A DNA stretch of 64,000 bases, taken from contig NC_037264.1 in the NCBI RefSeq assembly GCF_000002425.4, positions 9,655,004 to 9,719,003 on the forward strand, in the 5' to 3' direction. The position numbers were made by a program, and so were the translations under genes. The stretch comes from Physcomitrium patens (Eukaryota; Streptophyta; Bryopsida; Funariales; Funariaceae). Below are positions 59,563 to 64,000 of this stretch, piece by piece (position 1 is the stretch's first letter; each line of letters starts with the position of its first letter). The notes under the pieces are model-generated. The model saw only the letters and a program-made list of their open reading frames with translations. It was not told the origin of the DNA and did no database searches.

Positions 59563-59641
<79 letters not shown>

Positions 59642-62592
59642 CGCGGGTTCTCAAAATATAATTTCGCTAATTGGTAATCCTTGTTCAAGATTTTTTCCAA
59701 AAAGTATCCACGTATAATTTATTTTTTAATTTATTTTTTTTTTGTTTTATCGTGTTGCAGTTTTGATATACTGCGCATTTTAATTAATATTTTGATGAAA
59801 ATAACGAATTTAGTGTAGATGAGTTTATGTTTGATTGAAAGTGTAACTTGTTTTGAATTTGTGAGGCTTAATGTCTGGTTGGGATGCATTGGCTGATTAT
59901 GGGTAAGTGATGGTGTTCAGAATCGGCCTGCTGAGCTTATTGCTAAATTCATTGATGGAAAGCTGCGTTCTGGCAATAAGGGAACCTCAGAAGAGGAGCT
60001 GGAGGGCATTCTTGATAAAGTGCTGGTGCTTTTTAGATTCATTCAGGTATGCTTAGAGCTTCCTGATCTGCGTGGGAATTTGTATTTCTCAAAACATACA
60101 CACACGCACACGAACAATCTTGCTCTTTTGAAGGGTGGCATATATCCTGCTTTAGAATGGGAAATCTTGTATGTGTTTTTAGTTCGTGCCTCTTGAATTG
60201 GATTGTCTTTGAAGTGTGTATATTTGTACTTGATAATTGTTTCAGATTTAATGTATTTTTGGATGTGTTTTTTAATGGTTAAATCCAGGGTAAAGATGTA
60301 TTTGAAGCTTTCTACAAGAAGGATCTTGCTAAGCGCTTGCTTCTAGGAAAGAGCGCCTCCATTGATGCAGAGAAATCCATGATATCAAAGGTAAGAAAGT
60401 GTAGGAAGTCTATGGAGTTCCTCAGCATTGCAGTCCAGCTCGTGATGGAGCTCTTATACCTTGCGGAGCAGCGCGATTAGAATGCCTGTCCTTGTTTCTG
60501 CCACTCATTAATTTCATCCTACATGATGTTAGCTTAAGACCACTGGTGAATTATTCGGTCTCATGGATGTGTTTCTATTTGAATGTTGTACTCTTTTGTC
60601 AGCTCAAGACGGAATGTGGGAGTCAGTTCACAAACAAACTGGAAGGAATGTTCAAGGTATGAGTCTTCTCTCCTGATAGGTGCAAATTCTGTTCTGCTCG
60701 ATGCCTTTGCTTCTTTTGTTACCTTCAGCTTTTGGTGGTTGGTTTACACTGGCTTCTCAACACTCAGTTTTCTTGCGCTTAGGGTGATGGATTTTAATTG
60801 TTGTTGTCTTTTACTTTTGCAGGACATCGAGCTTTCTCGAGAAATCAACGAGTCATTTAGGCAGTCTGCTCAGGCACGGCTAAAGCTCCCCTCCGGAATT
60901 GAGATGAACGTTCACGTCCTCACTACTGGGTAATAAACCTTTTTAGTCACTCGAAGCTCTCTTGTTGATTCTTTTAATGGTTTGTGCCATACTTCTGGAT
61001 GCCTTCTTGTCAAGCTTTATATGTGAAGTATTGTGTAGTGATTAACACTTGCAATCTGCATTCTATCTTATTATTTTTTGGTGTTGTAGCTATTGGCCTA
61101 CATATCCACCCATGGAGGTTAGGCTTCCACGCGAGCTCAATGTGTATCAGGACATATTCAAGGAGTTTTATCTAAGTAAGCACAGTGGGCGACGTCTGAT
61201 GTGGCAAAACTCTTTGGGTCATTGTGTGCTGAAGGCCAACTTCCCAAAAGGAAAGAAGGAGCTGTCTGTTTCTCTTTTCCAGGTAAAGTGAATCATTTTT
61301 TTCCAACGTCGACTTTAGCTTTTCAGGAGCGCCTACTAAATGTTTAATTATGTCTGTTGCATTGTTTACGTATGATTTGTTTAAGAGGCCTCATCTGACG
61401 TCGTACTTTTTATTCCCCCCGCTCTCCCTCCACAGACTCTAGTGCTGATGCTCTTCAACGATGCCCAGTCTTTGACTTTTCACGACATTAAAGATACTTC
61501 TGCCATTGAGGACAAGGAGCTTCGCAGAACCCTTCAATCATTGGCGTGTGGTAAAATTCGTGTTTTGAACAAGGTACAGTGTATATTTAATGTTTTATCT
61601 AAAAATATATATTGCAGATACCCTCAATTGATAGCAACATATATTTATATAAATATTGATAGTTGTATAACATTTGTAATGATATTGACCTGGGTAATAT
61701 GTGGTGTTGTTAGATTTATCATGTGTTTGAAGGTGAAGTTGATTAGTGATTTAGAAGTTGAAGCTGTACCCTAGATGAAATGTTATTGAATGTTTCGTTT
61801 TTGTGAATACAGATACCAAAGGGCAGAGAAGTGGAAGATGAAGACACATTTGTTTTCAATGAGGACTTTGTTGCTCCTCTCTTCCGAATCAAGGTAATGT
61901 TTTCTGGTTTTCTCGCATTTTAATAATTTTTTTAAGTTCTGCACGTCTGCCAAATAGCCTAAGAACAGCTACGGATATTTATACTCATAGAATGCCTATA
62001 TCAGGTCAATGCAATACAATTAAAGGAAACTGTTGAGGAGAATACGACTACAACAGAGCGAGTCTTTCAGGACCGCCAATATCAGGTTTGGAAGTTATTA
62101 ACTTTGACTTGATTGTAGATTTCCTCGCAATCTGATTTACAAGCACTCACCAGACATCAGTCTTTTTTTACTTTTTTCCCACGATTTATCTAGAATTCAA
62201 GTTTGTATATTTATGTAACTTCGTTGATTCTGTTGCAATTTGGTTGTTTTGTGTAGATCGATGCTGCAATCGTACGGATCATGAAAACACGCAAGGTGTT
62301 AAGTCACACATTGTTAATAACTGAACTATTTCAGCAGGTGAATATTTCATACCTCGAATTATTATCCAGAATTTCGGATTCACTTCTGCAAGTCATCGAT
62401 GATGTGTAGTGCTGTTATTGAAATTCTGTATTTCAAGTGTTTTTTTTGTTGTTAAACGCATGTGATGTTAAATTGCAGCTGAAATTTCCAATTAAACCAG
62501 CTGACTTGAAGAAAAGAATCGAGAGCTTGATTGACCGGGAGTACCTTGAAAGGGACAAAGCCAATCCTCAGATCTACAACTACCTTGCTTAG
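56150..62592 (+). CDS. CUL4: Cullin 4, scaffold of CRL4 ubiquitin ligases
   Basis: CUL4 binds DDB1 and substrate receptors at its N-terminus and RBX1 with E2 at its C-terminus. It acts in photomorphogenesis, DNA repair and chromatin control. Coding exons: 56150-56480, 57403-57518, 57790-58136, 58378-58558, 58693-58815, 59163-59450, 59921-60046, 60289-60390, 60603-60656, 60823-60929, 61090-61282, 61436-61573, 61813-61893, 62005-62085, 62257-62337, 62479-62592. They total 2463 bp, 820 residues, in frame. The N-terminal 95 residues are poorly conserved and low complexity, up to the conserved [18 protein letters not shown]. The rest follows plant CUL4 almost word for word ([60 protein letters not shown]). 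The neddylation motif IVRIMKTRK has its Lys at about 766, and the C-terminus is [12 protein letters not shown] 56150 is the first in frame. All expected functional residues are present. Confidence 0.98.
59566..59640. repeat. Compound (GA)n(GT)n microsatellite in CUL4 intron 6
   Basis: About 21 GA units run into about 16 GT units. They are preceded by GTT and GGT trinucleotide repeats at about 59506-59554. Confidence 0.93.
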
Positions 62593-63930
62593 ATATTCTA
62601 GAACTGATATGATAAGCTGTTGAATCTTCTGGCTATTTTGGGAGGCAGAGTTTGCTATGTTGACATTCTTCCTCCTGTTTCTGTAAACAATTTTTCTAGC
62701 ACACTATCATATCTCATTTGGAAGTGAACACTTTCGACATGTTTATGTTGGTGGCTTCACTTCAATGACCCAGTTTGTTTATATACACTAGGAGAATCTA
62801 GTTTGTGGTCGCTTGTTTCTTTCAGGGATCGTCTGCCTGGCATGTGGGAGCTTTGCTGGTTCCCATCAAGTAGAAACCTTTTTCACATCGAGGAGCAGCC
62901 TAGCAGTCCCTTAGCTACTATGCGCTGATCCTCAATTTTATGATCCTCAGCAATGCAGCTTCTTAGCAACTGTGAAGCCTATTTTCAGCTCCAATCCAGG
63001 TTTTGAGCACATGGCCTTCTTTCAATCATGTCTGGGAGATCGTTATAGAACTGCGTCCTCATGTATTTTAACACACACTTTTAAGCATTAAGTTTTCATT
63101 TTCATCGTTTGTTGCCGGGCGAAGTGTTTTCTTCGGAATCTCTTTTGGGATGGTCCATGTTGTTCTATAAGTCAAGTAGCCCCTCTGCTCAAAACCAGTG
63201 TAGCACTGACACGCACTGCCAAGCCAGGTATGCTCTTGGGCAACCTGTAGTATTTCCATCCTCAACAGATGTTTGACTCTTTTTGTAGATAACACACTAT
63301 CACAATTATTTATTGAGCATGCCATTAATTCCATTTCTATTCTTTGGTTGACAGCAACCGATTTCAAAATGTATCCGAAGCCTTTTCTTTATATTAAATA
63401 CTCATTTTGGATTAATATAACTTTGCAGCTTCAAAAATTTGAAGGATCATTTTATCTTCTCATATTACAAGAGATGATTTTTAAATCCATAAACGTTCTC
63501 AATCTTGTAATGTAAAGCTTCCTCTCACTCCTTTGTAGACCAGAAGAATCTAGAGCTGAGCAAGTTGTAAAGTAAACCCTTCTTATCATTGCTCAGATGA
63601 TTTTAAATCAGTTTGTTGAAAATCAAAGAATTGGTTTAAATAGTTAACTTGCTTGTCTATTGATGCAATTCCTTAGATCTACAACCTTATTATGACCATG
63701 AGATAAAATATCTTTTTCTTCTCTAGATGAATTGGATTCAAGATTTTTGGATCTTTTTATCAATTTTGAAGGCTTTTTGCATTGTCATATGCACCAACTT
63801 ATATGGTGATTCTTGTCGCACAAGAAAATGAGGTTTTCTATGTATGAGAAAAGGGATGCTTTTAGTGTGGATAGATTCAATAAGCATTGGCACCATATTT
63901 ACGTCAATCTAAGCATTGGACCTAGGTGGG
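62593..63930. other. CUL4 3' flank and spacer
   Basis: About 600-700 bp of balanced composition probably include the CUL4 3' UTR. From about 63270 the DNA is AT-rich, with no recognisable gene. Confidence 0.45.
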
Positions 63931-64000
63931 TGTCATGGATATATATATTTACTCCAGTAATTACTTATATGCTTAGATAGAAGTAGATTAACTCATAATA
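63931..64000 (+). repeat. Start of an LTR-like sequence cut by the right edge
   Basis: TGTCATGGATATATAT and the following TTAGATAGAAGTA match, in order, the minus-strand start of the LTR-like block ending at 31311. It is preceded by GGTGGG, which could be a purine-rich tract. Only 70 bp are visible. Confidence 0.45.

Noticed and set aside
1-64000. tRNA or rRNA genes
   Set aside because: No cloverleaf A/B box pairs or rRNA core words were recognised on reading; a tRNA scan was not possible, so small RNA genes cannot be fully excluded.

Overview
This window is nuclear DNA of a land plant. All five recognisable genes are intron-rich orthologues of plant genes: BUB3, the COMPASS subunit RBL/RBBP5, the ankyrin-DHHC palmitoyltransferase TIP1, a plastid-type lipoxygenase and CUL4. 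The mobile elements are plant-type LTR retrotransposons, and a tract of degenerate CCCTAAA (plant telomere) repeats is present. Long AT-rich spacers between compact genes, and the style of the lipoxygenase, suggest a bryophyte, most likely a moss. That lineage call is inference; the land-plant call is firm.

Layout. 0-2.2 kb: first exon(s) and upstream region of an unrecognised minus-strand gene cut by the left edge. 2.2-5.7 kb: AT-rich spacer. 5.7-8.5 kb: BUB3, minus strand, 8 coding exons. 9.0-11.9 kb: AT-rich spacer. 12.4-18.0 kb: RBL/RBBP5, plus strand, 9 coding exons. 18.0-23.1 kb: spacer and TIP1 upstream region with microsatellites. 23.1-28.2 kb: TIP1, 14 coding exons. 29.7-46.2 kb: a nest of LTR retrotransposons. 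An old Ty1/copia copy with very short 153-bp LTRs is split by later insertions: a decayed minus-strand Ty3/gypsy remnant, inverted repeats, a telomere-like tract, and a young, nearly whole Ty3/gypsy chromovirus (31727-37810, flanked by the 5-bp duplication GTACG). 49.8-54.0 kb: lipoxygenase, 8 coding exons. 56.1-62.6 kb: CUL4, 16 coding exons. 63.9 kb: start of another LTR-like sequence at the right edge.

Most notable observation: the U3 region of the young chromovirus LTR is packed with heat-shock elements (alternating GAA and TTC at 2-nt spacing), including perfect four-unit arrays. The 5' LTR has an extra 45-bp module of them. This resembles the heat-activated copia element ONSEN, but lies in a Ty3/gypsy chromovirus with nearly identical LTRs. 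Its leader also has a tandemly duplicated hairpin unit whose stem is kept by a compensating G-U pair.

The host genes are ordinary housekeeping and regulatory genes: spindle checkpoint, H3K4 methylation, S-acylation, oxylipin synthesis and ubiquitin ligation. I see no operon-like functional link. BUB3 does carry a DWD-like box of the kind read by CUL4-DDB1 ligases. Exon boundaries were assigned by hand from splice sites and family conservation; every gene model closes in frame.
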